Positions 1 through 12,027 of a stretch of DNA of 64,000 nt are shown here, one piece after another. Position numbers and translations under genes: made by a program. Numbering within the stretch: the stretch's first letter is position 1; every line of letters starts with the position of its first letter. This stretch comes from Armigeres subalbatus (Eukaryota; Arthropoda; Insecta; Diptera; Culicidae): contig NC_085141.1 in assembly GCF_024139115.2 (NCBI RefSeq), forward strand, positions 33,309,242 to 33,373,241. Direction: 5' to 3'. Below the pieces are notes generated by a model, which ran no database searches, was not told the origin of the DNA, and was given only the letters and a program-made list of their open reading frames with translations.

Positions 1-924
1 TCCATATAGAGTTAAGCCGTAGTTCAGACTATTACTTCAGTGAAATTCATTAGATTATTTCGATAAAGTCTTGCAAAAAAATCTGGGAAAATCCTTAAAA
101 AATCAAACAAGTGAACTTTGCACATAGCTTCTGTATAAATTGTTTTCCAAAAAAATAAAAAATTAGAAAGTCTACGTAGACTTTTGGTATACCCCCCCGT
201 CCCCCTTCGTAGACTAACGTAGACTTTTTCGAAACCCCTCCCTCCCCCTCAAGAGTCTACGTGGTTTATGGACAGCCCCTTTTCACTTTAACCCTCTACA
301 ACCCAAATTTTTGTTTTCGCTTAAAATCACTATTTTGCTTTCTAAAATCGATCTAAACAGGATTTAATCATTAAAATTATTAATTCGCAATTTTGTCAAT
401 TTCACACTTCGATTTTTAATAATTTTTTTTCAAGTTTTTCATCCAATCAAATAGTTTCTTGAATCTATTGACTTTTTTATTTTTCAACATATTTAGAGTT
501 TGAAAATTCTTATCCAATGCTGACTTATTGAAATTTTTAAATTTACAGGTTTTTTTTTTTATTTTCCGTGTAACGAGTTGGATAAATATTTTAGAGTGTA
601 ACATTCACCACTATAACCCTCTATAGGGCACTGTACGGAAACATCTCTTTCTCTTTCGTTCCTCATAAGTTTTGACGTTTACTGGCCTTGTTGTTTTCTA
701 ATTTCTTTGTAGCGCGAATGAGACAAAGCAGTCCATGCAGTGCCCTATTGAATAAGGTTAGTTGTAGAAAAATACTAAACTACAAATATTTCACTCTTCA
801 AAGGTATACGAGCGAAAACATGGAAGAACAAAATATTACCCAATTTTCAATATTTTGTTTTATAAATGGGTAAAACTTTAAAAAATTACTTTAAAACACA
901 TTTAAACATGCATTGAAGTTTATA
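1..924. other. AT-rich non-coding DNA with a MITE-like remnant
   Basis: I see no gene here. Positions 169-282 carry the palindrome GTCTACGTAGAC, C-rich runs, and a second AGTCTACG near 254 running into a TTTATGGACAGCCCC end. This looks like an old miniature element with a GGGGCTGTCCATAAA-type terminus. The remainder is homopolymer-rich AT sequence; short open frames here have no recognisable content. Confidence 0.4.
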
Positions 925-1004
925 TTATTGATTAACATCAACAACTCTACAAAATATAATCAATAAAAAATAAAAAATACAAAAAAAAAACAAAACACCC
1001 CGTC

Positions 1005-2606
1005 TAAAGGCGGAAATAGTTGGACGACGATTCAACACACGCCGACTGCGTGTGAAACGGTCCTTCGTTGAAGAACTGGAGACGCGTGCTGAAGATATTC
1101 CGGAAGGTGGCAGCGTGGAAGACCAATGGACCGCCATCAAGAATGCCTTCATCGCCACCAGCGAGAACAATCTGGGCGAACTGCGCATCCAGAGAAAACA
1201 ATGGATCACCGATGAGACCTGGTGGAAGATAGAGGAGCGAAGAAGCCAAAGTCGCGATAGAGCGATCAAAAACCAGAGGAGCCAAAGTCTTAGCCCGTCA
1301 ACGATACTTGGCTCTTGAGAAGGAAGTAAAACGCTCATGTCGACGGGACAAGCGAGTGTGGGCAGACTCTTTGGCCGACGAAGGAGAGAGAGCTGCCGCA
1401 ACCGGGGACATTCGCCTCCTCTACGATATCTCACGACGCTTAAGCGGGCGAAGATGAATGCAACGATGCCTGTGAAAGACGGGAATGATCAGTTATTGAC
1501 CGACCCAACTGACCAGCTGAAACGCTGGTTGGAGCACTTCGAACAACTTTTTCAAGTGCCAACCAGGTCATCACCACCTCGGCATGATCTGCCTAGGATC
1601 CGACGTATAACACGCATCAATACCGAAGCTCCATCACTGCTAGAGATTCAAACAGCCATCCAAAGCATGAAATCGAATAAAGACCCAGGGGTCGATCGCA
1701 TATCAGCCGAGATGCTCAAAGCTGACCCCATGGCATCCGCTCAACTACTGCATCGTTTATTTCGTAATATCTGGGGCACCACAATTTTCCCGGTCGACTG
1801 GATGCAAGGTATCTTAGTGAAGGCGCCCAAAAAGGGTGACCTGTTTGTATGCGATAAATGGCGAGGCATTATGTTGCTGTGTACTTTTCTCAAAGTTCTA
1901 TGCAAAGTTATCCTAGCCCGGATTCAGGAGAAGATCGGTGCGACTCTCCGGCGGCAGCAGGCCGGATTCCGTGCCGGAAGATCCTGTGTGGATCGTATTG
2001 TCGCGCTCCGTATCATTCTGAAGCAGGTCAACGAATTCCAAAAGTCCCTTTACTTGGTATTCATTGACTACGAAAAAGCTTTCGACCGTCTCAATCACGA
2101 GAATATGTGGGGCGCCCTGAGACGCAAGGGGGTTCCTGAGAAAATCATCGGCCTCATCGAAGCACAGTACGAGGCCTTTTCGTGTAGAGTGCTGCACAAT
2201 GGGGACCTGTCCGACCCTATCCGGGTCGTAGCTGGTGTGAGGCAAGGATGTATTCTATCACCGTTACTGTTTTTCATCGTAATCGATGAGATTCTGGTAG
2301 ATGCGATTGACCGTGAACCAAACCGTGGGCTGTTATGGCAGCCTATAACCATGGAGCACCTAAATGACTTCGAATTGGCTGATGACGTTGCACTCCTCGC
2401 GCAACGGCGCTCTTATATGCAGAGTAAGCTCAACGACCTTGCCGTGCGATCCAGAGGCTCAAGGCGGCGAAGCCTCAATAAAGAAATAAAAGAAGTCGAC
2501 CGAAATCTAACCTGGCAACAGGTTAAAGCGATAGCCGGGCAACGCTCAGGATGGAGATCTTTCAAGTCGACCCTTTGCACCACCGGAGGTGTACAGGATC
2601 CATAAA
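1005..2606 (+). mobile_element. 5'-truncated RTE-like LINE, endonuclease missing, RT broken (copy 1)
   Basis: This is the reverse-transcriptase part of a non-LTR retrotransposon. Reading starts inside the linker between endonuclease and RT (KRSFVEELETRA, near 1060), shifts frame near 1300 and again near 1445, then runs open to 2605. RT landmarks in order are DPGVDRISAEML, QAGFRAGRSC, motif A FIDYEKAFDRL (about 2062), motif B GVRQGCILSPLLF (about 2236) and motif C LADD (about 2378). After QSKLNDLA the frame jumps to SLNKEIKEVDRNLTWQQ, so most of the C-terminal region after the palm, still present in copy 2, is deleted without breaking the frame. The 3' end CAGGATCCATAA is followed by an (AAAG)-like tail, as is usual for RTE-type elements. 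Clade is by overall resemblance and not certain. Confidence 0.85.
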
Positions 2607-2810
2607 GAAAGAAAAAGTTAAAATTGTAGGTGCTTTTTGAACAGCTGACTAAAGACGGTAAAAGTTTCAACTACAGAAAACTCGGTAAACCGAAACTCTC
2701 CTGAATTGTCAAAAAGTACCGCTCAAGTCGGTACTTATTATCACTGAGTTGTTCGGTAAACTATTTGTTTGCTAAGTTTTTCAGAATATCAAAATTAGGA
2801 AAAAATTCAA

Positions 2811-3042
2811 TTAAAGTACACCGGGGGAAGTTAAAACGGTGTTTTTTCCCAAAGTTGAACTTTGAAGAGCTATAGAAAATTATCCATTGATAAATTTTGA
2901 ATCCATTTATGGAGTTTGCAAGTTAGAACCAAAAATTACACAAATAAAATAACCAATTTTACCAAACTTTTCCATGAATACTTTGTATACGGAACATACT
3001 TTTTTATGTGCATCGTTTCAACTTGCCGCCCCCACTCAATCC
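2811..3042. mobile_element. Possible degenerate MITE related to the 28.7 kb element
   Basis: The left end GTACACCGGGGGAAGTTAAA resembles the terminus of the element at 28655 (GTACACTGGGGGAAGTGGAA). Near 3017-3037 the text CGTTTCAACTTGCC is a rough inverted match. The pairing is imperfect and I cannot define a target duplication. Confidence 0.3.
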
Positions 3043-3566
3043 ATATCGGCTAATCTTGCCGTATTAAAAACAAAATATACTGCCCAGATTCGCATAAGAG
3101 TACTTTTTTTACGAATTTGATTTTCTTTCAGAAATTAGCTAAAAATTGTATTCAGTTTAAGGACAGCATTGAACAAAAGTTTAATATTCAGATTACTAAC
3201 CTTATACTATGTACTTCCCGTGATAATTAACATGTTTCTATATAGAGTCCTATGTATTTCGGCTCGGAATATAGCATAAACCAGCAGTTTCGTGCCAATT
3301 TAACAGCCGTCCGCGGTTTGGTGGTTTTATCACTGCACTTCACTTCTTCTGAAAGGGCATTGAAAAATCAAATTTTTACACACTTCTCCGCACATGAGCA
3401 GCCCGAAATGTTGATGGAATGCAAATTAAACTTCACTTTTTGGAATAAGTCACTTGTTTGAAGCGAAAACTTAATATAAACTGCAATTTTTGCTCGAAGA
3501 AAACGACTAAAAACTGATCGCGGAGCGAATGTAATCACCGGTACCGATAGCAGCAAACTAATAAAC
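3043..3566. other. Non-coding, nothing recognised
   Basis: AT-rich sequence with short open frames only. No motif, repeat or RNA gene was recognised. Confidence 0.4.
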
Positions 3567-4369
3567 AGGGTGGTTCAAAACTGATTTTGCTCCGCCACCC
3601 TAAGTCGATTTTGTTTCATATTTTGGGTGGTCGTGCGCTGGTTTCGGTCGGTTCGAATACGGGCTTACCGTGCACAGGTCGTTTCAGGTTTGTATGGCAG
3701 TTGATATAGAGAGGTTGAGTTTTACATTATTCTGATTGTGGCACTCCGTGATTGGGCGCTGACGAGGGGAAGACCATATGACTGGATGAAATTCAAGAGC
3801 TTTAACTCCTTAGACAATGCATATTGAATGGACGTTCTAATAGTTGGTTGAGGTTGCAAATCTTTAGCATGATAATAAAGCCCCAAATACAATGTCGGCG
3901 GAACAGAAACGGAAACGGCAAATTTGACAGTTAGCTTATATATTTTCTGTCAAATTTGCCGTTTCCGTTCCACTGACATTGTGTTTGTGTAATTGTGTAA
4001 TTCAACAAAATAGCCAGATTTTTTTCTGTGACATCTATCGCACCAGGGGCAGATACTTCATACAAAAAGTGTGACATAGGGGTGAGCGGAGTATAAAATG
4101 CTAATTAAACGGATCTTTCCTAAGGTGCGTTCAGTAAAGTCTCTGGAATGTTGCTTTCAGCTATGTGGGTTCTCTTTTCGCCAGCGTTTGGAGGGGAAGC
4201 GCTGTAGCTAGTGTAATGAAAGGTTTAGTTTCCCATCATAGTTTTCATACAAACTTGAACCGGCTTGTTCTCAATCAGTTTTTGTTCAAATCGGCTTTTG
4301 GAGGACAGTCGGAGCATGGGACGGAATCAAGTGAGCGTGGTGGAGCTGGGTCGTTTTTTGAACCACCCT
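3567..4369. mobile_element. DNA element with AGGGTGGTTCAAAA inverted termini
   Basis: The left end AGGGTGGTTCAAAA (3567) is matched in reverse complement by TTTTGAACCACCCT ending at 4369. The element is about 0.8 kb with no transposase, so it is non-autonomous. ACTAAT follows the right end and also occurs just left of the element but offset by four bases, so the target duplication is unclear. A separate hairpin sits inside at 3889-3983. Confidence 0.55.
3889..3983. repeat. Near-perfect hairpin inside the 3567 element
   Basis: The left arm ends GGCAAATTTGACAG (3930) and the right arm starts CTGTCAAATTTGCC (3947), with a 16-base AT loop. The arms extend to ACAATGTC and GACATTGT at the outside, interrupted only by a six-base insertion. 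It may be a small MITE or part of the surrounding element. Confidence 0.65.
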
Positions 4370-4675
4370 ACTAATATTCTTTTTTTTTTTTTTCATAAAT
4401 ACGACACCAATACTACTACAGAATATGACAGTTTGTATTGTACTAATACTTTCAAAGCTTTGTTTTGGTACTCAACCCACCTTCACCTTGAGAAAAACTG
4501 TTAAAATAGTAGGCTTGATACTTTTTTACACAAAAAATAGCCTTAAATATGGTCCATTTAATTGAAAGATTTTAATTGATCGGATTTTCCTGTATTTCTC
4601 CATGTAAAACGAGTTTGAAAAATTCAACGGTAAATTACTCAAGTCGGAGAAAACTGGCATCAGACTTTTATACAT
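4370..4675. other. Non-coding AT-rich spacer
   Basis: Holds a T-run at 4380-4393 and no recognisable gene or repeat. Confidence 0.4.
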
Positions 4676-4698
4676 ACAAATTCCAGTAAACCACATAT

Positions 4699-6495
4699 TA
4701 GCGTTAGCGTTAGCGTTGTTACGGTATACTTCGTAGATTGGACACTAGTGATACTCATGTTTCTTATGGAATCCTTATCCAGATTGCTATCGGAAATCAA
4801 GGTGGGGAATTACACTTGATTCCAATCTAAGACAAAAATGGCATAAGCATGAGGATTACTACTCCCGGCCACGCCCATCTTTACCGTAACTAGGGATAGG
4901 AAAGGAAATGTTGATGTAGAACTTACTTAACGAGAGGCCCCCGACTTGGCGACGCCCTCATAAGTTCTACGGAGTTGGTGGTTGGGTAGGGTAAGGTAGG
5001 TCAGGGAGGTTTGCCTCAAGCTGGCAATTCGACCCACAGACTATGTTGTTTACCTGTTTTTATTTAAACTCTTGCCAGCCGGCTGTCGAAAGAGTATGCT
5101 AATATCGATTTTATTTACAGTTTATTCTTTAAATAATTTACAGGCGATTTCTTAACCTCAATCTATCAACAACTATCCGTTGAACAAATCTAAATTTACC
5201 AAATTTGTACTTTCTGCTCAGTGAGCAAAACGATTCTTCTAGGTTCATTGAATACAAAAATCAAACCATGCCTTTCAAAGATAATTATAATAAACATTTT
5301 ACAAAGTTTTATTTGAAGTATTTTCGCGATTTTTGATATAAAATTCAATAGCTCTGTGACGTAAACGGCCTAAATGCACCACAAAAAAATGCATTGATAC
5401 TTCGGCGGTACACTAGTCGAAGAAAACTGACGAAAAACTACGCAGAAAAATGCTAAGGACTCCCTACAAACTTCGTTGATTCTACTGGAACCATTCGGTT
5501 AAATTCACGAAAATGTTTAAAATAAAACTAAAATGAAGGACACACCAAGTTTAAATGAAATCACAGAATCATGATTCAAAATGTTTTTCAATGTAAGCAA
5601 AAAACTACATTACAGTGCTTACAGGTACAGAAGAATGACGTGATTTAATTTCGGAAATCCAAGAAAACATTGTTACGGTGGCCAGGTTCAATTGAACTTA
5701 AGTTGTTTGAACAAACAAATCTCTGAACCATGCCGAACCCTTCTCAGTTCATATCTATTGAAGCTCCAAATGAATATTTAGCCGCATGTGTCTAAGTGCC
5801 TACCGAACTATAGTGAAATTACTAAGTGATGATATGGCGGGTAAACCTTATCAAAATTTAACATCTATGCAACTTTTTTGATATGAGAATAATTCTAACA
5901 GTGCCTGAAACCAACAGCTTCAATGAATGAAGATCAATTCTTTTTCCATGAAAGTTGTTGGTTTAGATCACTTTCACAGTATATGGGCAATATCATTGCG
6001 AAAATAGCAATAGCGATAAGTTGGAAAGCGCTCACCGAAATCCAGTTGATGCTTTTGTCCAGTTAATCGATGGATAATCTCCCAATCTTCTCTTCTAGTG
6101 CTTGTTCCAGATTCCGACTAGTGCATGCCTGTTCCAGCTCTCTCCTGCACAGACAAGTGTAACCTTTAACACTAAACATTGCTTCCTAGGCTGACTACAT
6201 TGGCGAGGGCGACTCGCACATCCGGTCCTTTACGATTTTTAGCAAGTATGGATTACTTAGTTGTTGCTGGTTCTTAGTTGCTTTTTTTGGTTGTTGATTC
6301 CGCCAATTTCGGTGCCGTTTAGGCATAGACATTGAAGAGATTTCTGGTCGTGTTTTGCTTTGCAGAATCGTGGTGGTTCTTTGTTCAGGAAAAAAACATC
6401 ATTTTAAATTCAGAAAACAAAATAATTAAAAATTTGAAAATGACGGGAGCGAAAAAATTTGCGTCCTCTCGTCAGCGCGGCTCACTTCGATCTCC
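4699..6495 (-). mobile_element. Non-coding retroelement with CGCTAA tail and 23-bp target duplication
   Basis: The same 23 bases (starting ACAAATTCC, ending CCACATAT) occur at 4676-4698 and 6496-6518, directly bounding this 1.8 kb block. Just inside the left copy is TTAGCG repeated three times, which on the minus strand is a (CGCTAA)n 3' tail. Long target duplications and a short repetitive tail fit insertion by target-primed reverse transcription. No long open frame remains. The minus-strand 3' part contains GATGGGCGTGGCCGGGAG, which I associate with dispersed Aedes LINE 3' regions, but the family is not identified. Confidence 0.65.
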
Positions 6496-6518
6496 ACAAA
6501 TTCCAGTAAACCACATAT

Positions 6519-6686
6519 CGTACAAAAACCTGCAAATAAAATCGCATTTACGTCTTCCAATAATCAAAATAACCAACCTGATTATTTTAGAATAAAGTTT
6601 TATTGAACTCATCATACACGAAAGTTGTTATTGTAATGAAAACAAATCGTATTTGAGTGTATAAAAACTCGAATAACTAATTATTA
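6519..6686. other. Short AT-rich spacer
   Basis: Lies between the 23-bp duplication and the hAT-type element. No features recognised. Confidence 0.4.
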
Positions 6687-7075
6687 TTTGTAGCCAGTGT
6701 TGCCACATATACAGATTTTTCTGTAATTATACAGATTTTTGAGTCTATATTATACCAAGAATCTGTAAATACAGATTACAGATTTTTCAGAAATCAACAG
6801 ATAACAAATCAGACCGCATCGTGCTTTCGTGCTGTGCGGTTCTTTCTCTCTTTGCGGAAGGAAGTTTTTAATACTACCCGAAGCTATTTTAATTTCAACG
6901 GTGCTTTTAGCGCTATTTGTACCCACTGATCCCGTTACGATCTTTGCAAGGACCCGTGCCTTCGTTTTACGTTGGACCCGTTTGCGGAAGTAAAATTCCG
7001 ACAAGCGGTGGTAATCCTGCAGGGACACCGTTCTGGGAAAAAACCTCTTAGAAGGTCACGTCTCCACGCTCAGCC

Positions 7076-8198
7076 ATGAGCATTAATAAAAACAAGAGGA
7101 AGGGTGAGTCTCTGAATTCTCCACTTCCTTCAAAGAAACAAGGTTTCAAGACCGTCCTGCCAAAGCGCGGAAAAAATAGAAGGAAGTTGGAGAATTCAGA
7201 TATTCCTTCTAACTCTAATATCGGAAATAATTCTTCTCCAATCGAACTGAGCAATCAGTTCGATTTGATTAATGATGAAATTGAGCCAATCGAATATACC
7301 TCTAGCCCAGGTGATTCGATTCATGCGAAAAAGCAAAGGATTCCGCCAATTGTGGTATCTGTTGCCGAGTTTTCTTCCGGAATGAGATTTTGAGTAACCT
7401 TCAGGGGATCAAGGTTTCATTTCAGATTGCTAGGAAGGGTGACTGCCGTGTTTTGCCGGGATCCTTTAACGATCGCAAACGCCTTCTTCAGTATTTAACT
7501 GAGAAGCGGCATGAATTCTTCATGTACGACGACAGAACTGAGCGATTATTTAAAGTCGTCTTGGAAGGTCTCCCCAGTGATGATAAATCACTGGATGAAA
7601 TTAAAATTGAAATTTCTTAATTACTTGGATTTTCACCAGTCCAAGTAATTAAGATGAAAAAGAAATTCCACTCTGGTACTTCCCAGAGGGCATTTCTCAA
7701 GAATTTTATTTAGTTCATTTTAACAAAAGTGAACTAAATAATATGAAAAGTTGGAAAAGGCCTGTATTATGTCCCATGTCCGTGTTACATGGGAACATTT
7801 CCGCAGGCCTGGGGAAATTTCAAAACCCCACCCAGTGCCGGAAGTGCCAAAAGTGGGGTCATGGAACCAAACATTGTCACATGGATGCTCAATGCATGAT
7901 TTGTGGTGGAACCTCTCACGCCAAGGACGCATGACCTGTGAGAGAAGATTCCAATAAATTTGAATGTGCTAATTGCGGGAGCAATCATAAATCCAATTTC
8001 TGGGAATGCCCTTCACGCAAAAAAGTTTTGAATTCCCGTGGAAAATTGATGACGGGAAATTCCAATCGGATCCCAGATTCGACGGGTAGAAATTTTTCAA
8101 ACGCTCAAATTTCGAAACCAGTTACCGGTCGAGCAATTCATACCCACCACAATTCACAAACAAATTTTGCCGCTCGTCAACGGGTAGCAAGCACTTAA
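7076..8198 (+). pseudogene. LINE ORF1 (gag-like nucleocapsid protein), disrupted
   Basis: The start MSINKNKRKG at 7076 opens a basic N-terminal region, followed by VSFQIARKGDCRVLPG and LFKVVLEGLPSDD, the conserved middle of Jockey ORF1. Frame changes occur near 7385 and again before 7743, and a TAA stops the middle part at 7618. Three zinc knuckles follow: CRKCQKWGHGTKHC (about 7831), CMICGGTSHAKDA (about 7893) and CANCGSNHKSNFWEC (about 7969). The final cysteine codon of the second knuckle has become TGA (7932). The frame ends at 8198. The intact protein would bind element RNA and carry nucleic-acid chaperone activity. Confidence 0.85.
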
Positions 8199-8469
8199 GT
8201 AAATTCCAATTTTTCGAATGTACCTACGTATGCAAACATCGCTGCTGGTAGACAAAATTTCTCTTCTCAAAATGAGGTTTATACCCATGTCCCAACGTAA
8301 AATAATGGTCATGTTGCCGATTCAGGTAGCATGACTGCTTCCGATTTTGATTTCTTAACTGAACAATTGCATCACATGATTGATGCAATGTTCAAAGCAA
8401 ATACCATACCAGAAGCTGTTCAGGTTGGTATAAAGTACACACAAAAAATTGTTATCGGACTCCGTTTCA

Positions 8470-11095
8470 ATGGATCCAAATAATTGTGTGAAGGTTCTAA
8501 ATTGGAATGCCCGCTCTCTAAAGGGTAAGGAAGATGAATTATTCAACTTCCTTTCAGTTTATAATGTGCATATTGCCATTATAACTGAAACGTATTTAAA
8601 ACCAGGACTCTCCATTAAAAGAGATCCAAATTATTTTATCTACAGAAATGATCATCTTGACAGCGCCTGTGGTGGGGTCGCCATCGTCATTAATAGACGT
8701 ATCAAACATAAATTATTTTCTTCGTTTGAAACCAAAGTTTTTGAAACCTTGGGAGTTTCTGTTGAAACAAATTTTGGTCAATTTTCCTTCATTGCAGCCT
8801 ATTTGCCTTTTCAATGCAATGGGCAGCAAAAGAATTTGTTGAAAGCTGATCTTCAAATTCTGACTCGCAACAAATCAAAATTCTTCGTAATTGGTGACTT
8901 CATTCATGGAATAATGCTCAAAGCAATTCCAACGGCAAAATTTTATTTGAAGATTGTTCTGCGGGATATTATACTATTCAATATCCCAATGGCCCTACTT
9001 GTTTTTCTTCCAGTCGAAATCCTTCTACAATTGATTTAGTTTTAACGGATTCAAGCCAGCTGTGTAACCAATTGGTAACTCATGCTGACTTTGACTCTGA
9101 TCACCTTCCTGTGACATTTGAAATCTCACAAGAAGCCATTTATAATCCAATCAGCTCTACTTTCAATTATCATAGGGCTGATTGGGATTTATATAAAACA
9201 TATATCGATAGGAATTTTGATGTTAATATTCCTTTGGATACTAAAAGTGATATTGACAATGCGCTCGTATCTTTGACAAATTTAATTGTCGAAGCCAGAG
9301 GCATTGCAATTCCTAAATGTGAAATTAAATTCAACTCCATTATTATTGACGACGATCTTCAGCTACTGATCCGTCTTAAAAATGTGAGGCGAAGGCAATA
9401 CCAAAGAACTCGCGATCCCGCGTTGAAAGTTATTTAGCGAGATTTGCAAAATGAAATTAAAAAACGTTTCGCTATTCTGAGAAATACCAACTTTGAGAAT
9501 AATGTCTCGAAGTTGGACCCCAGTTCGAAACCCTTATGGAAATTAACGAAAATTCTTAAAAAACCTCAAAAGCCAATTCCAGCGCTTAAAGAGGGAAATA
9601 AAATTTTATTAACAAATGGCGAAAAGGCTCAAAAACTTGCTCAGCAGTTCGAGAGTGCCAATAATTTTAGTCTAGGTCTCACTAGTCCAATTGAGGATCA
9701 GGTTACACGAAGCTTCGAAGACATTCTCAACCAAGATAATGTTTTTGACCCTTCGTTGGGAACTAATGTGGATGAAGTGAGATCTATTACTAGAAAATTT
9801 AAAAATATGAAAGCCCCGGTGATGATGGTATTTTCTACATACTTATCAAAAAACTTCCTGAGAGCTCTTTATCCTTTTTGGTTAATTTATTTAACAAATG
9901 TTTTCAATTGGCATACTACCCAGAAAAATGGGAAACGCCAAAGTTGTTCCAATTTTGAAGCCAAACAAAAATCCAGCTGAGGCTTCTAGTTATCGCCCAA
10001 TCAGTTTGCTTTCTTCAATAAGAAAGATTATTTTAAATAGAATGATGGTTCATATTAATGACAATTCTATTTTTGCTGATGAGCAATTTGGTTTTCGCCA
10101 TGGGCATTCAACCACTCATCAGTTATTAAGAGTTACGAAATTAATTCGGCTCAACAAATCTGAAGGATATTCGACTGGAGTTGCTCTTCTTGATATAGAG
10201 AAAGCATTTGACAGTGTTTGGCATGAAGGTTTGATTGTAAAATTGATGAATTTTAATTTTCCTCTGTACATTATTAAACTGATCCAAAATTATTTATCAG
10301 ATCGCTCACTGCAGGTAAACTATCAGAATTCTAAATCTGATAGATATACTGTAAGAGCTGGTGTTCCCCAAGGCAGCATACTGGGGCCCATTTTGTATAA
10401 CATTTTTACTTCTGACTTACCTGATTTACCACCAGGGTGTCAAAATCTTTGTTCGCAGATGACACAGGTCTCTCAGCCAAAGGGCGTAGCCTTCGTGTCA
10501 TTTGTAGTAGATTGCAAAAAGTTTGGATGTTTTCTCCACTTAGTTGCAAAAATGGAAAAATTCCGAATGCTTCCAAAACTCAGCTTATAATTTTCCCACA
10601 TAAGCCGAGAGCTTCTTATTTGAAACCTTCTAGCAGACATATTGTCACTATGAATGGGGTTTCAATTAATTGGTCTAGCGAAGCTAAATATTTAGGACTT
10701 CTGCTAGATCAAAAATTAACTTTTAAAAATCACATTGAAGGCCTTCAAGCCAAATGTAACAAATATATTAAGTGTCTATATCCACTTATAAACAGAAAAT
10801 CAAAACTTTGTCTTAAGAACAAACTTTTGATTTACAAACAAATTTTAGACCTGCCATGTTGTATGCTGTGCCAATATGGACTAGTTGCTGCAATACCAGA
10901 AAGAAAGCACTTCAGAGGATTCAAAATAAAATTCTGAAAATGATTCTGAAGTTGCCTCCGTGGTATAGTACCAATGAACTTCATAGAATTTCTAATATTA
11001 AGACATTGCAACAAATGTCCAACAAAATAATTTCCAATTTTAGACAAAAATCGTTGCAATCTTCTATTGCAACGATTAGCTCCTTGTACCCTTAG
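8470..11095 (+). pseudogene. LINE ORF2 (endonuclease and reverse transcriptase), disrupted
   Basis: Translation starts MDPNNCVKVLNWNARSL at 8470, the beginning of an APE-type endonuclease. ITETYLKPG and VIGDF follow, then a frameshift near 8905. In the shifted frame STIDLVLTDS and DSDHLPVTFE complete the endonuclease. A TAG interrupts at about 9435. The RT follows with SYRPISLLSS (about 9989), motif A LDIEKAFDSVWH (about 10189), motif B GVPQGSILGP (about 10360) and motif C FADDT (about 10451) in a shifted frame. The C-terminal part has another frameshift near 10850 and ends SLYP at 11095. The protein once nicked target DNA and copied its own RNA; this copy cannot. Confidence 0.88.
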
Positions 11096-11322
11096 TATAA
11101 ATTATGTTAAGTTTAGTTTAAGTAGATAACATTGTAATTCCTACATGGTTCAATTTAACCAGAGGAAAGAGGAAATATTCTAACTACCAGAGGCAATTGA
11201 AATGTATTAATAATAACTAAAAATGTAACATAGCAAATAAGGATGATAGTGTTAAGAAAACACGGAACACCTAGTCTAAGAGATGAATGCATGAATTAGA
11301 TAATTATCAAATAAAATTAGTT

Positions 11323-11342
11323 AAAAAAAAAAAAAAAAAAAA
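11323..11342 (+). other. LINE poly(A) tail
   Basis: About 20 consecutive A at the 3' end of the Jockey element. The last two A overlap the start of the 3' target duplication. Confidence 0.9.
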
Positions 11343-11469
11343 CAGATAACAAAGAGATTTTTAACATTACAGAAATAATTTTATTTCTCATAAAAATTTC
11401 TTCTTTTCTCTTAATTTAAATTGGAACTTGGCTTGCTTTTCAACATATAGTGTTCTATTAGCATTTCCA

Positions 11470-11642
11470 CAATTGAAGGCGTATCCTTGCCCGCCAAATG
11501 CATGCATATGTATCTTGTGTGGCGAGTAAAATCAACACACTATACCTAAAGAGCCGAGTACGTTTCTCGCCCAAAAACATCCCAGGCCGTACCGAGAATC
11601 GAACTCGTCATCTCTGGATTAGCAGTCCTTAGCCTTTTAAAG
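11470..11642 (-). mobile_element. tRNA-like SINE fragment within the hAT element
   Basis: On the minus strand, GGCTAAGGACTGCTAATCC then GAGTTCGATTCTCGG reads as the anticodon-to-T-arm part of a tRNA, with a good box B (GTTCGATTC). It is followed by GGCCTGGGATG and a non-tRNA body, the usual layout of a tRNA-derived SINE. No clear 5' head or tail is left. Confidence 0.45.
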
Positions 11643-11770
11643 TATAGCATTCATACTCCAATTGTTCATTTATACTTCAAACATCATCAGCTGAAGAGCA
11701 CAGTTCATTGCACAACATTTTTGAACCTAAGCAGGAATAGTTTTAAACCCAAGAATCGAGCCACTTGAGC

Positions 11771-12027
11771 TTTTTCTAAAACAATTCGGCTCCAACATTT
11801 CAAAAGGCGAACCTGCTTTTGTAAACAAGAGCTTCTCACGTTGCTCGTGGGTTAATGTGTGTGCACCCACGCAAGCCAGCGCCATGTAATGAAGAAGAGG
11901 ATTCGCTGCTTTCATCAGTTGTGGTGGATTGCGTGGGTGGGCTCAGGTTAACCCACCACCGACGAGAGAAGCTCTTGTTTACAAAAGCTGTTTAGCCCTT
12001 TTGAAATGTTGGTGCCGAATTTTGAAA
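11771..12027. repeat. Foldback repeat, arms about 75 bp
   Basis: The left arm contains CCAACATTTCAAAAGG (about 11792) and GTAAACAAGAGCTTCTC (11821). The right arm contains the reverse complements GAGAAGCTCTTGTTTAC (about 11965) and CCTTTTGAAATGTTGG (about 11997). The spacing between blocks is conserved. It may be a MITE inserted in the hAT-type element or part of that element's own structure. Confidence 0.6.

Larger units (their letters stand above)
6809..11340 (+). mobile_element. Jockey-clade LINE (Juan-like), complete ends, dead ORFs
   Basis: A 4.5 kb element bounded by the 13-base direct repeat AACAGATAACAAA (6796-6808 and 11341-11353) with a poly(A) tail of about 20 at 11323-11342. It carries a gag-like ORF1 with zinc knuckles (7076-8198) and an endonuclease-RT ORF2 (8470-11095), each broken by stops and frameshifts. 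The full 5' end, two-ORF layout and poly(A) tail are standard for the Jockey clade. It lies inside the hAT-type element and so is younger than it. The family name Juan is from memory of sequence style, not a search. Confidence 0.9.

Noticed and set aside
925..1434. Minus-strand 169-residue frame overlapping the LINE start
   Set aside because: Antisense shadow of copy 1; no independent support.
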